This document shows, in pieces, positions 48,519 to 59,919 of a DNA stretch of 64,000 nucleotides (its first letter is position 1; each line of letters opens with the position of its first letter). The DNA is from Haloarcula salinisoli (GTDB lineage Archaea; Halobacteriota; Halobacteria; Halobacteriales; Haloarculaceae). The notes beneath the pieces were generated by a model. That model did no database searches and was not told where the DNA came from. It was given only the letters and a program-made list of their open reading frames with translations. A program made the position numbers and the translations under genes. Where the stretch lies: positions 115,832 through 179,831 of the forward strand of contig NZ_RKLQ01000006.1 in the NCBI RefSeq assembly GCF_019599405.1, in the 5' to 3' direction.

Positions 48519-49073
48519 TTACTCCCTGAACTCTGCGGGCAGGTCGGTACCGGGATTCGGTGTCGTCGTCGTCTTGAACTCCGTGAGAAAGCGCTCGCCC
48601 CACTGGCTCGCCCCGTCGAGACACTCCCTGCAGTAGCTCGGTATCGGGGCGATGTCGTGGGCTACTTTCGTGCCCGTCGTCACGAGTGTCAGGTCCTGCT
48701 CATCGAGCGGCGGTTTCGTCTTCTCTACTGGGGCCTCCACATCGTTTGCTGGGTACGGAGTGATGCGGTCGTCGCCGACCTCGACGAGTCGATAGCCGCG
48801 TTCGCGGTCTCTGAACCCCTCGAATTCGGACCGGTGGAGGTCCGTCACGATGAGGGCGTTACACCACGACTCGCTGTTCCGGACCACGTTCAACACGGCC
48901 TGCTGGTCGGCGTCGGTCGGTCGCCAGCTCGCCGTCTGATTGCAGATGCGCTCGAAGCCCTGTAGTCTGACCGGCCAGACGCGCCCGGCGAGCTCGTCGA
49001 AGAGTTGTTCCAGTTCAGTGGGTGCGAGGAGACTGCCGTAGACCAGTACCGCGAGTCGTGGCCGGTCTTCCAT
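48519..49073 (-). CDS. gamma-glutamylcyclotransferase-like protein, divergent
   Basis: The 184-aa protein starts with LAVLVYGSLLAPTELEQLFD, with the YGSL substrate loop. ALIVTDLHRSEFEGFRDRERG holds the place of the catalytic Glu (FEGFRDRE). The second half has three Cys (SYCRECLDG) and a Trp-rich end that other members do not have. It may cleave gamma-glutamyl bonds or a related amide. It lies tail to tail with the ligase-like gene, 22 nt apart. Confidence 0.72.
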   Translation of the reverse strand: MEDRPRLAVLVYGSLLAPTELEQLFDELAGRVWPVRLQGFERICNQTASWRPTDADQQAVLNVVRNSESWCNALIVTDLHRSEFEGFRDRERGYRLVEVGDDRITPYPANDVEAPVEKTKPPLDEQDLTLVTTGTKVAHDIAPIPSYCRECLDGASQWGERFLTEFKTTTTPNPGTDLPAEFRE

Positions 49074-49154
49074 TGCTGGGAGGCAGTCGATTCCATGAGT
49101 TGAAAGCTCTGGCTGATTGGAGCAGGATGTGGTCCCGGAGTCGAGACCACCACC

Positions 49155-50027
49155 TTATTTCGCCGACTCGTCGACACGACGACGTACCTCGTCACCACGG
49201 TCGGTCGTGACGTAGTACGTATGCTTGCGGTGGGTCTCTGTCTTGGGTTTCAGCGACCGCTCGGTCCCCTTGATGGTGCTTCCCTCGTATTTCATCACCA
49301 GACCGACCTGCCGGAGGGCTCGATACAGGTGACGGACGTACTCGAACTCCATCTCGAGGTCTCTGGCGGACATCCGCGGGTAGTCCGGACCGCCACGGGC
49401 CAGCCGCTCGACGAGCGTGTGCCCGTCGGGGAGGTGTCGCAGGACGTTCACCTGTCCGTCGGCGTCGTCGAGGAACCGCAGGAGGTGGTCGCCCTCCCGT
49501 GAGAGCCGGTAGTAGGTGTGATGCTGGCGCACCTCGTCGGCCGCTTTGGCTTTGACGTTTCGCTGTTTGACCGTGCCCGACTCGACACGTTCGAGCAGCC
49601 CTGCCCGCTCCATCTCCTCGCAGAGTTCCTCGACGTGTGCACGGTCTGCGTCGAGGTGGCCAGCCATCGAGCGGGGATAGTTCCCCTCGACGGTATCGAG
49701 ATGGTAGCAGATGAGATACGCGACGGGGTCGGCGGGCAGCGGCGCCAACTGGCCGACGATCTGTTCTCTCCGTTCGCGTTCGGCTTCGAGCTCCTTGGCC
49801 CGTTCGTACCGGCTCTGGGCGTTGGCCGCAGGGTCCTCCTCGAGGTCGAGGGTTATATCGATCGGGTCGCCCTGGGGCGTGTCGAGGGTAATCGTCAGGG
49901 TGCCGGTGTCCCAGTGGTCGCCGTCCTCGGAACGGGCCTGTTCGAGGGCCTCTTGTACCTGCTGGTAGCGGGTCATGATGGTGCCCGCTTCCAGGCGGAG
50001 GCGGTCGGACTCGGCCTGTGCAGACAT
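49155..50027 (-). CDS. DUF2250-like protein with two winged-helix domains
   Basis: The 290-aa protein has an N-terminal helix (residues 5-35), a short beta part (TLTITLDTPQGDPIDITLDL) and a long helix (about 70-95). Two winged helices follow. The first (VAYLICYHLDTVEGNYPRSM to HHTYYRLSREG, residues 100-180) resembles DUF2250. The second (LPDGHTLVERLARGGPDYPR to HTYYVTTDRGDEV) has the same order of helices and wing. Both wings end in Tyr-Tyr and a charged turn. It should bind DNA as a dimer. Its target is unknown. Confidence 0.72.
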   Translation of the reverse strand: MSAQAESDRLRLEAGTIMTRYQQVQEALEQARSEDGDHWDTGTLTITLDTPQGDPIDITLDLEEDPAANAQSRYERAKELEAERERREQIVGQLAPLPADPVAYLICYHLDTVEGNYPRSMAGHLDADRAHVEELCEEMERAGLLERVESGTVKQRNVKAKAADEVRQHHTYYRLSREGDHLLRFLDDADGQVNVLRHLPDGHTLVERLARGGPDYPRMSARDLEMEFEYVRHLYRALRQVGLVMKYEGSTIKGTERSLKPKTETHRKHTYYVTTDRGDEVRRRVDESAK

Positions 50028-52747
<2,720 letters not shown>

Positions 52748-52837
52748 CTGCTGCCCACCGGTGGGACTCCGGCAACAGGAGTTCGGCGAGTCCGAACCCC
52801 TGACGGTCTCACCCACGTCAGGGACGGCCTCCGAGGG

Positions 52838-53056
52838 CTACTCCTGGGATTCGTGCCCGGCCGGGCTGTCGGGTTCGAGATGTTCGGTGAGCCACCCGAG
52901 GTCCGTGCCGTCTGTCGCGGGGCCACCGTCCATGGCCTTGATGAGCTCGTCCGAGGCCATCACCGTCGTGTAGAGGTCACAGACCAGTCGCTTGAGCACT
53001 TCCGGGTCGTCCGGCAGGTCCTCGGGGTGGAGTTCCGCCGGGAGTTCGTCGCTCAT
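52838..53056 (-). CDS. small acidic conserved hypothetical protein (72 aa)
   Basis: The protein begins MSDELPAELHPEDLPDDPEV. A helix (VLKRLVCDLYTTVMASDELI) follows and then an acidic, Gly-rich tail (ATDGTDLGWLTEHLEPDSPA). It has no known domain. I recall similar short proteins in haloarchaea, so I think it is real. It lies tail to tail with katG, 90 nt apart. ATG 53056 was chosen because the longer frame adds a Pro/His-rich stretch without codon bias. Confidence 0.55.
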   Translation of the reverse strand: MSDELPAELHPEDLPDDPEVLKRLVCDLYTTVMASDELIKAMDGGPATDGTDLGWLTEHLEPDSPAGHESQE

Positions 53057-53171
53057 ATGTTGTGGAACGGTTTGACGGGGCAAGAAGGTATGGTCGGCAG
53101 GACTCGGGGTCACCGGCTACGAGACTTAGCGAAAACGCGACCAGTTCGGACGGGCGGTGGGGCTGTCGAGT

Positions 53172-53249
53172 GACGGCCGCAGCAGTTGCTTTCTTTATAA
53201 TATATGCGCCGACTGAGGGGCCCCAAGCTACACCGGTTGATGACCCCAC
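53172..53249 (-). pseudogene. 26-codon relic of a PiT phosphate transporter gene
   Basis: The minus strand reads GSSTGVAWGPSVGAYIIKKA then TAAAV, a close match to GSSTGITWGPSVGAGIVRKS of the intact transporter at 43684 and to the copy at 57518. Neither the upstream MVEYLLAIG part nor the rest of the transporter follows; the next codons (TRQPHRPS) are unrelated. It is the first conserved motif only, so this is a remnant of a deleted gene copy. Confidence 0.75.
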
Positions 53250-53281
53250 GGCGGCGTGGGTCGTGTGGATTACGAAGGATA

Positions 53282-53790
53282 TCAGTCACAGAGACAGACG
53301 CCGCCCTCTCGAATCTGACTCGCCACAAACTGGTGAACAGCAGTTGCGAGCTCGGTCATTGCGTCGGCCTGTTCCTCGGTTGGACGACCACCACCGTAGT
53401 AACTCTCAGTCCGGTTCTCGCTGTAGAGCTCCTTCATTTCCTCCGCCGTAGTTCTCTCGAACAGTCCAATCTGGTGCGCACGGTCGTAACTGAACTGGTG
53501 GTCCTGGAAATCTCGGAGTGTATCGTTGGTCATCGAGAGCGCATACGCCTCTATCGACCGTTCTATCGCCCGAAACAGATCTCAATGACGGCAGTGTAGT
53601 ACCCGTCTTGCACTTGAAGTGTGTCGACAACTTCGAGGAGTCTACATGCTTTGGTCAGTTGCGTCTCCCAGTCTGTGTCAGCACTGATTCCCTCTTCGAA
53701 CACCGTCCTACCTCTGCCGACCATCTCGAAGGCATCCTGGGCCCGCTCAAGCGCGTCGAGCACGGCAGCAGGGTCCGAACCGTTACTCAT
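53282..53790 (-). pseudogene. HEPN-domain toxin of an MNT-HEPN pair, broken by a 1-nt deletion
   Basis: From ATG 53790 the frame gives a HEPN-like helical domain (AAVLDALERAQDAFEMVGRG, then DGYYTAVIEICFGR) and stops at 53563. In the next frame the sequence continues without a gap: AIERSIEAYALSMTNDTLRD, then HQFSYDRAHQIGLFERT, then YYGGGRPTEEQADAMTELA. Intact haloarchaeal HEPN proteins read ICFGAIER there, so a run of four G has become three (53569-53571). This is a recent loss, or a homopolymer sequencing error. It overlaps the nucleotidyltransferase gene by 8 nt. Confidence 0.85.
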
Positions 53791-54478
53791 CGTCGCCCCC
53801 CTGCTCCAGAAGGAGGTTTTCGACGGTTTCGAAGTCGCTCGTCCTGTAGACCGGAACGCCTGAGATGATAATTTCCCGAATGTCATCGGTGTAGGCTGGA
53901 ATCGCTTGGACAGCCTCAACGTCGATATCGTAGGCGTATCGGTCCCCATCGAACACCTTGTCCTCAAGCTCACGGGCAATGGTGTTCGCTTCCCGCTGAC
54001 TATCTGCCCGCCCGGAACGAGTGAGGACCCAGATATCAATATCGCTCCGTCGGTCAGCATCCCCACGAGCAACGCTGCCGTACAGGATGATTCCGACGAC
54101 GTCGCTGATGTTGTCACGGAGCTCCGTTACCGCAGTTTTGACGGGCTTGTGATACTCAGGCTGGGGAATCCGAAGAATCGGATCGTCCGGGATAGACAAT
54201 CGCTCTCTGTTGATTTGTACGAGTCGCTGGTTGCTTTCGGGTGATTCAATGATTAGGTCATTCGAACCGAGAACATTCACTGCCCGTCGGACGGACTGGT
54301 GTGAATGGCCGATCTGTGTCGCGAGTTCTCGCAACGAAAAGTCGCTAAACCGGTGGTTGGTTAAAAATAGAAGGATATCGCTCGTTGCTTTGTGTTTGAA
54401 TAAATCTGGATTTGAAGTGGGTATCGGAAGCGAAATAGACGCACCGATTGAATCGCTGCCTTTCGTCTGACGGCCCAT
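53783..54478 (-). CDS. MNT-type nucleotidyltransferase antitoxin with N-terminal winged helix
   Basis: The 231-aa protein has a winged helix (residues 35-85: FSLRELATQIGHSHQSVRRA). A minimal nucleotidyltransferase domain follows with the active motif GSVARGDADRRSDIDI (near 135-150) and a third Asp in AYDIDVEAV. In MNT-HEPN systems this enzyme AMPylates or otherwise blocks the HEPN RNase, while the winged helix may control the operon. I start at ATG 54478 because a TTTATAC box is centred 26 nt upstream; a GTG 12 nt further upstream is less likely. The toxin downstream is frameshifted, so this gene may now be an orphan. Confidence 0.86.
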   Translation of the reverse strand: MGRQTKGSDSIGASISLPIPTSNPDLFKHKATSDILLFLTNHRFSDFSLRELATQIGHSHQSVRRAVNVLGSNDLIIESPESNQRLVQINRERLSIPDDPILRIPQPEYHKPVKTAVTELRDNISDVVGIILYGSVARGDADRRSDIDIWVLTRSGRADSQREANTIARELEDKVFDGDRYAYDIDVEAVQAIPAYTDDIREIIISGVPVYRTSDFETVENLLLEQGGDDE

Positions 54479-54925
54479 ATGCCGTATCACGGACCACTAG
54501 TATAAAAATATTATATGTGATTCAGAGTTTGCGTAAGTAATCACCTCGGTATCAACACCACCATATCTGAGGAGACTGGTATCAGTGAACGGACCTCAAT
54601 ACGTTTAGTCGATAGGAGAAGCAGACACCACGACTTATCATCTACCGCCGATGGCGGGGTATTCATACTGATCAGGATTATCTCGGCCAAAGACGGACTG
54701 CGTGCGCCTGACGGTCCGCCCTTCGAACTCCCGCATAGACTGCGGGGCTTTCGAGTGCAAGCTAAGTGTTTTCGAAAGTGGGTCAGCAACCACTGGTTAT
54801 GCAGCACATACGCATCGGCTCCGGATATTGTCCACAGTATACTAACCCACATCGACGCCCTCGACCTTCGACATGACCGTCCAATCCCCTCGTGGAACAC
54901 ACCATCGACATTCGGGAGGTCCCGC
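54479..54925. other. gene-poor region, 447 nt
   Basis: The left end is A+T-rich (TATAAAAATATTATA) and holds the MNT promoter. A 7-bp inverted repeat, CTTTCGA with TCGAAAG, lies near 54748-54776. The base composition is lower in G+C than in the rest of the window, which fits foreign or decayed DNA. No protein was recognised on either strand. Confidence 0.5.
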
Positions 54926-55201
54926 ATGAGCGACGAGTGGGATGACGTGAGTTACGTCATCAGTTCCAAGTACCGTGTCGATACCCTCGACAGACTGCAA
55001 ACGGGTCCTGCGACACCCTCGCTCGTCGCGGCCGACACCGACCGCGCCATAGCCCACATCTCGCGGGCCCTCCAGGAACTCCAGGAGGAAGGACTGGTCA
55101 CGTTACTTGTCTCCGAAGAACGCCGGAAGGGACGTGTCTATGGGGTAACTGAGAAGGGAGCGGATGTGATAGAGAAGATTCACGCCCAGGATATGGTGTG
55201 A
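54926..55201 (+). CDS. small winged-helix regulator (91 aa)
   Basis: The protein starts MSDEWDDVSYVISSKYRVDT and forms one winged helix: TLDRLQTGPATPSLVAADTD as first helices, AIAHISRALQELQEEGLVTL as recognition helix, and a wing with VYGVTEKGADVIEKIH. It is of the ArsR/PadR-like type common in haloarchaea. A longer in-frame extension upstream has no codon bias. It lies 115 nt before a broken PIN-domain gene; such winged helix-PIN pairs can be toxin-antitoxin modules, so it may be a remaining antitoxin. Confidence 0.72.
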   Translation: MSDEWDDVSYVISSKYRVDTLDRLQTGPATPSLVAADTDRAIAHISRALQELQEEGLVTLLVSEERRKGRVYGVTEKGADVIEKIHAQDMV

Positions 55202-55315
55202 GCGAGTTCTTTCTGTGACTCCCCAGGGTATAGGGGTTCCAAAATGAAAGATTCTCCCCACTGAAGCACAGTCAGACTGCGATAGCCAACTGAACACTGG
55301 CGTTTACAGGCGACT

Positions 55316-55674
55316 GTCGAGGTCGTCGCAGACGCCTCAACACTCGTCAGTCTCGGCATCGTCGCTGGACCTACTCCCGGCCACTCGGGACGTGTCTGGC
55401 TCGGGACGATGGTACCGTCCCAACGGCGGTTATCGAGGAACTTCGTGAGATAGCCTCGGACGACGATGCACACGGTCGTGCAGCGACCACTGTCCTCGAC
55501 CGCACTGACGGACTCGTGACACGGTCAGTCAGCCTCGACGCGGACTTCCCGCCCGACGATGGCGAGGCGGCTGCTGTCGCCCGTGCGAACGACATCGATG
55601 CCGCATGGTTCCTCTGTGACGAATCCACCCACCTCGGCTTGCTCTACGCGTCGCTCGCCGATACCCGGCTGTGA
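55316..55674 (+). pseudogene. PIN-domain (DUF3368/VapC-like) gene with frameshifts
   Basis: One frame gives VEVVADASTLVSLGIVA, with the first PIN Asp. A second gives LDLLPATRDV and a third gives TVPTAVIEELREIASDDDAH, ..., PDDGEAAAVARANDIDAAWF, LCDESTHLGLL, ending at TGA 55672-55674. Together they match a PIN/DUF3368-type nuclease of about 120 residues. Two shifts near 55367 and 55400, and the absence of a start codon, show that it is dead. Confidence 0.68.
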
Positions 55675-55991
55675 ACTACTATACCCTGCTCCCGGAGACC
55701 TAGTTCCGATACTGGTCTCCACGAGTAGGCAGAGACGTATACTGGCGGACAGCTCTGGGGATACTCCGCCGAATACGCGTGGGTGTCCCTCGGACAGCAC
55801 CTCGAAGGGGCCACCACCGGCGATACGTATTGGAATGGGGTCATTAACGCACAGCTTGTGGGCCCGCCCGCGCTGACGTGGGTCGGTCTTGGAGGTGTCA
55901 CGACACCTGAAAAGACGAGTACTCACAGCACCCTTTATTCAGGCCGACGAGAGTCAGAAAATACTTTTCCGATTGGTCACGAGTCTAATAT
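55675..55991. other. intergenic region, 317 nt
   Basis: It holds no recognisable gene. The open frames, on the minus strand through the PIN remnant and on the plus strand toward 56120, have no domain. A TCTAATATATG sequence directly before ATG 55992 supplies A+T-rich promoter DNA but is too close to be its TATA box; the likely one is AATACTTTTC near 55963. Confidence 0.45.
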
Positions 55992-57323
55992 ATGGAACGG
56001 CGACGACTGGTCGCAACGCTCGCTCTCCTCGCGCTGGTCGCGCTGGCGGGATGTGCAACGGTCCCGAGCCCGGGAACCGTCTGTTCGGGCTGTACGGAGA
56101 TGCCGGAGCAGACGGACAACGTGAGCGTCGACGATAGCGTCACGCACTTTTATGTCGAAAGCGAGGGTGACGCACGTGTCGAGGCACGAATGCAGCTGTC
56201 GGGCAGCGGTGTCGACTCTCTGCGAACGGACCGGGGGAAGTTACAGGCTCTCGTCGGACGAATAAAAGAGGGGTATGGCCCCTCGGCGTTCGAGCGTCGA
56301 AACCTCACGGGCCGAATGGATGGCGACACGCTCGTGGTCACGTACCGCGTATCGGACGTGGGCGAGCGACGATTCGACACGGTCGTCGTGGACGCGTTCT
56401 ACAGGTACGACGGCGATGGTCCCGAAACCGAGGACAACTACGAGCAATCGTTTTATATCGGCACCGACCGGCTGGTCGTCCATGGTCCCGACGGGACGCG
56501 CTCGCTCGTCGACCCGCCGGACGGAACCAGCGACGGCGACCGGGTGACCTGGACGGGGGACGAGGTCTCCCCCCGGACGTACGTCGTGTTCGGCTCACAC
56601 GAGGCACTCGCTCGTCCAGCTATCGCGCTGGAGGTGCTTAGCTGGGCCGTCGGATCTGCGGTTCCGGGGGCACTGTTACTTGGCGTTCCGCTGGTTGGCC
56701 TCGCCAGCGCCTTTGCGGTCTACTATCCACGCCGGCTGGACGATGGCTGGAACCCGCGTGAGGACTGGGTGTTGAGGGCTCAGCTGGCGCTTGGTGGGTT
56801 GCTCGTCGCGCACTTCCTCTTCCTGGCGATGCTGGGTAATCTCGGCGGGCTGTTCACGCTGGGTCTCCTGGCCCTCGTTATCTGGCGCTATCGTCCTGGC
56901 GAGGGAATATTCCCACGCGTCCGTGGAGTCGCTGAATCGGTACCTGGGGCGCTCCTGTCACCCGAGATAACGGACGAGCGACTGACTGCTGTGGCCGTCG
57001 CTATCGTGTTCGCGGCTCTGACAGCTGTCGTCGTGGTCGACTACCGGGGGACTGTGACGTTTTGGGTATTCCTCGTCACCAGTGGCAACATCCTGGTGAC
57101 GTTTCCGGTCCTGGGTCTCCTCGTCTCCAAGCCCCGACTGTCTGTGGCGAGAACCGCTCTCGTCACGGCCCTCGCGGGGACGGTTTGGTTGTCTATCTTG
57201 GCGGGGGTGGTCGATTCGGGCGCCCTCGGAGGAGGCGGTCTCCTGTGGGGGCTCCTGTTATTGAGTTTTATATTCCTCCCTTCGCCCCTGTTCTACGGGA
57301 CTCTCTGGCTCACGGCAGAGTGA
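55992..57323 (+). CDS. membrane lipoprotein with C-terminal multi-helix domain
   Basis: The 443-aa protein has a lipoprotein signal, MERRRLVATLALLALVALAG, with Cys21 as the lipidated residue. An extracellular beta-rich domain (residues 45-205) follows, for example HFYVESEGDARVEARMQLSG, and TYVVFGSHEAL closes it. Then come about seven hydrophobic helices (215-240, 265-290, 292-310, 335-355, 360-385, 390-410, 420-440). I recall similar haloarchaeal proteins (DUF5803-like), but no function. The combination of a lipid anchor and several helices suggests a sensor or an envelope assembly protein. Confidence 0.72.
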   Translation: MERRRLVATLALLALVALAGCATVPSPGTVCSGCTEMPEQTDNVSVDDSVTHFYVESEGDARVEARMQLSGSGVDSLRTDRGKLQALVGRIKEGYGPSAFERRNLTGRMDGDTLVVTYRVSDVGERRFDTVVVDAFYRYDGDGPETEDNYEQSFYIGTDRLVVHGPDGTRSLVDPPDGTSDGDRVTWTGDEVSPRTYVVFGSHEALARPAIALEVLSWAVGSAVPGALLLGVPLVGLASAFAVYYPRRLDDGWNPREDWVLRAQLALGGLLVAHFLFLAMLGNLGGLFTLGLLALVIWRYRPGEGIFPRVRGVAESVPGALLSPEITDERLTAVAVAIVFAALTAVVVVDYRGTVTFWVFLVTSGNILVTFPVLGLLVSKPRLSVARTALVTALAGTVWLSILAGVVDSGALGGGGLLWGLLLLSFIFLPSPLFYGTLWLTAE

Positions 57324-57517
57324 CAGTCTGTCACTCGTCGCTATCGCGGACCGACCGGCTCTTTCCTGGCCGAACGCGATAGCGCTCGTTTGCTGGCACT
57401 CGGCGAAATCCGATTCCGCTCCGTACCCAACCGCAGGCGTCCAGAGTGGCCCAGTACCCGCCTGAAGCTGGTGTCAGAACTTATAACACGCCGTCCGGTA
57501 ATGATGCTTCTAAAACG

Positions 57518-58762
57518 ATGGTAGAGCTGCTAACCGTCGTCGGTATCGGTGTCGCCGTATTCGTCGGGTTCAACATCGGAGGGTCATCGACAGGCGTGGC
57601 GTTCGGGCCGGCTGTCGGTTCGCGCCTGGTTCGGAAGACGACTGCGGGAGCGTTGTTCGTCGGCTTTGGCTTTCTGGGGGCCTGGACCGTCGGGCGGAAC
57701 GTCATCGCGACGATGAGCAGTAGTATCGTGCCGGCGACCCAGTTTACGCCCATCGCGAGTGTCGCCGTGCTGTTTTTCACCGGGGCGTCGCTGTTGATAT
57801 CGAATCTCTATGGCGTCCCAGCATCGACCTCGATGACCGCCGTCGGCGCCATCGTCGGCCTGGGTCTGGCCTCGGGGACCCTGAATCAGGCGCTGATGTT
57901 CGTTATCGTCTCGGCGTGGATCGTCGCCCCGCTGGTGTGTCTGGTTATCGGGGTCGTCGTCGGCCGGTATCTGTACCCGTACCTCGACCGCTACATCGCC
58001 TTTACGACGTTCGATCTCCACTTCATCCAGCTCGACCGGTCGGGCGCGATTCCACGGCCCTCGATAAATCCGAACGCGTCGCCGCAGGATATCGTCGGGT
58101 CACTCTCGGTGGTCGTCATCGGCTGTTATATGGCGTTCTCGGCCGGGGCGTCGAACGCAGCCAACGCCGTGGCTCCCCTCGTCGGTGCAGGCGGCTCGCT
58201 CACTGTCGACCAGGGCGTCCTGCTCGCAGTGGTGGCGTTCGGGCTGGGCAGTTTCACGATTGCTCGTCGGACGCTGGAGACTGTCGGGGACGATATCACG
58301 GAGCTGCCGATTCTCGCCTCACTGATCGTCTCCGTCGTCGGTGGGACGGTTATCACCATCCTCTCCTATCTGGGGATTCCAGCGAGTCTCGCAGTCTCGA
58401 CGACGTCGACGATTATCGGGCTTGGCTGGGGGCGGGCGAGTCGGGCGGCGACACTGGCGGAGTTAGCGACGCCAGCACCTGACGGGCCGGAGTTAGACGT
58501 CTCGACTGGCGCCCTGGTCACCTCACGCGCCGAGGACGCTCCTGCAGGCCCGACCATCGGGGATATCGCTCGAGACGAGAAACCAGCAGCGAAGCCGGAC
58601 GACGCTCCGGCGGTCCCGGATGTCGGCGCCGAGGGGCCGGCAGATCTCGACCAGCGGAGTCTCTTCGACCCGGCAGCGGCCAAGCGTATCGTGACGATGT
58701 GGGTGTTGACGCCGTCGCTGGCGGTTGTGACATCGTATCCGGTGTTCGCGTTCCTGTTGTAA
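57518..58762 (+). CDS. PiT family inorganic phosphate transporter, copy 2
   Basis: The 414-aa protein starts at ATG 57518 (MVELLTVVGIGVAVFVGFNI). PiT signatures are GGSSTGVAFGPAVGSRL and YMAFSAGASNAANAVAPLVG. About nine helices are visible, with a long acidic loop (residues 320-385). It is clearly a paralogue of the transporter at 43684, with the same unusual GxNIGGSSTG opening. A CTTATAAC box (57479-57486) is centred 35 nt before the start. No UspA gene follows here. Two transporters may differ in affinity or regulation. Confidence 0.92.
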   Translation: MVELLTVVGIGVAVFVGFNIGGSSTGVAFGPAVGSRLVRKTTAGALFVGFGFLGAWTVGRNVIATMSSSIVPATQFTPIASVAVLFFTGASLLISNLYGVPASTSMTAVGAIVGLGLASGTLNQALMFVIVSAWIVAPLVCLVIGVVVGRYLYPYLDRYIAFTTFDLHFIQLDRSGAIPRPSINPNASPQDIVGSLSVVVIGCYMAFSAGASNAANAVAPLVGAGGSLTVDQGVLLAVVAFGLGSFTIARRTLETVGDDITELPILASLIVSVVGGTVITILSYLGIPASLAVSTTSTIIGLGWGRASRAATLAELATPAPDGPELDVSTGALVTSRAEDAPAGPTIGDIARDEKPAAKPDDAPAVPDVGAEGPADLDQRSLFDPAAAKRIVTMWVLTPSLAVVTSYPVFAFLL

Positions 58763-58921
58763 GTGGGCCCTCCGACAGTGGTAATTGAACAGGCCCACGA
58801 CCTAAGCAGGTGTTTCACGGGCTGTCGACGGTTCGGCAGCGAACGGCGTCGCCGTTCCACTTTCAGTTTCACTCTCCACCTCCGGCTCACCTCCTTTTGC
58901 GGGCCGGCCAAAGCGACACAC

Positions 58922-59125
58922 ATGGGTAAAACAGACGACGAAGCAATCCGTATCACGGGAACGCCAGCCCGACGACGGAACTGGACGACCATCGTCCTCG
59001 AGGAACAATCAGATGGCCGCTGGCTAGCGACCCAGACCGGCGTCGCTGTCACAGGGCACGGCGAGACGGCGGCAGAGGCCGCTCGCGAGTACTGTCGACA
59101 GATATCTGAGAGTGACGATACGTAG
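58922..59125 (+). CDS. HicB-like small protein (67 aa)
   Basis: The protein has the pattern of a partial HicB/RNase-H-like antitoxin: RNWTTIVLEEQSDGRWLATQ for the strands, GVAVTGHGETAAEAAREYCR for the turn and helix. It lacks the C-terminal DNA-binding part, and no HicA toxin gene lies next to it. A CTTTTGC box 27 nt upstream supports ATG 58922. Many haloarchaea keep such solo HicB-like genes. Confidence 0.7.
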   Translation: MGKTDDEAIRITGTPARRRNWTTIVLEEQSDGRWLATQTGVAVTGHGETAAEAAREYCRQISESDDT

Positions 59126-59164
59126 AGCCGTCAGCGAGAAACCCGTGTGACAGGCCCGTCCCGA

Positions 59165-59608
59165 CTACGGTCGGGAGTTGCTCGGGAGGGACTGGAGGAA
59201 CTCACCGAATACAGATTGACAGTGCTCACAGAGTGTGTAGGTTGCGTACGCGGGCAGTTCGTCCCCAACGCGCCGATAGAGTTCGATACCGAGTCCGGCC
59301 CGGGGAGTCCTGTCCGTACAGAAACTGCAGGTCGAGGCTGCCGTCTGGTAGGCGTCGCCGATCGACGAGTCCGTCCGGATCGAGGGTTCTCTGTGTGGGT
59401 GCCAGCTGGTGAGCAGCGCGACCACCTCACTCGCACAGTCCGGACAGAGCGTGAGGCCGCCGTCGTTCGGGACACCGGCCGGAACGGACGTCGACTCGCT
59501 GGGATAGCACTGGAGGGCGAGTAGTCGCTCGGTCAACAGACAGTCACAGAACGTACACGACACCGTCCGCGAGTCGATTCCGGACGGCTGGCTCGGGTGG
59601 CTGCTCAT
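59165..59608 (-). CDS. cysteine-rich zinc-finger protein (147 aa)
   Basis: The protein has four CxxC knuckles: CTFCDCLL near 20, CPDCASEV near 57, CSFCTDRT near 95, and CEHCQSVF near 130. They are arranged as two zinc ribbons of similar layout. It starts MSSHPSQPSGIDSRTVSCTF. There are no catalytic residues. The two halves differ in the middle, but both put a CxxC before a hydrophobic helix. I do not know a function. It is divergent from the purine nucleoside permease-family gene, with about 310 nt between their starts. Confidence 0.7.
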   Translation of the reverse strand: MSSHPSQPSGIDSRTVSCTFCDCLLTERLLALQCYPSESTSVPAGVPNDGGLTLCPDCASEVVALLTSWHPHREPSIRTDSSIGDAYQTAASTCSFCTDRTPRAGLGIELYRRVGDELPAYATYTLCEHCQSVFGEFLQSLPSNSRP

Positions 59609-59919
59609 AGGCGTGCTATGTCTGTGTTCCACATAGAACTGCGTCAGACAGCCGTCATCTGCTGGCAATGTATACGGAGTATATATCTGTATACGTTCGA
59701 GAAACGACAGGCAGCCTGCAGTTCGGAGAGAGACGGCCGAAGGAATTACCGCTGGACATCGAACGATTCAGCCAGTTCCGCTCGCATGAATTCCCGGTGG
59801 AGCTCCAGACGCTGGCCAGCACCAGACACTCATCGTCTCCAGTGAACCCTCGTGGACAAGCAGGCTCCGAATGGGCCGACCGCACTGAAATCTTTGTACC
59901 ACGCACTGTGAATAGCGAT

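Noticed and set aside
54541..54927. 128-codon minus frame between MNT and the winged-helix gene
   Set aside because: No domain and poor codon use. Its DNA has lower G+C, which by itself makes long random frames less informative.
59668..59919. N-terminal extension of the nucleoside permease-family gene
   Set aside because: The 84 extra residues do not match the family, and a TATA-like box supports ATG 59920.
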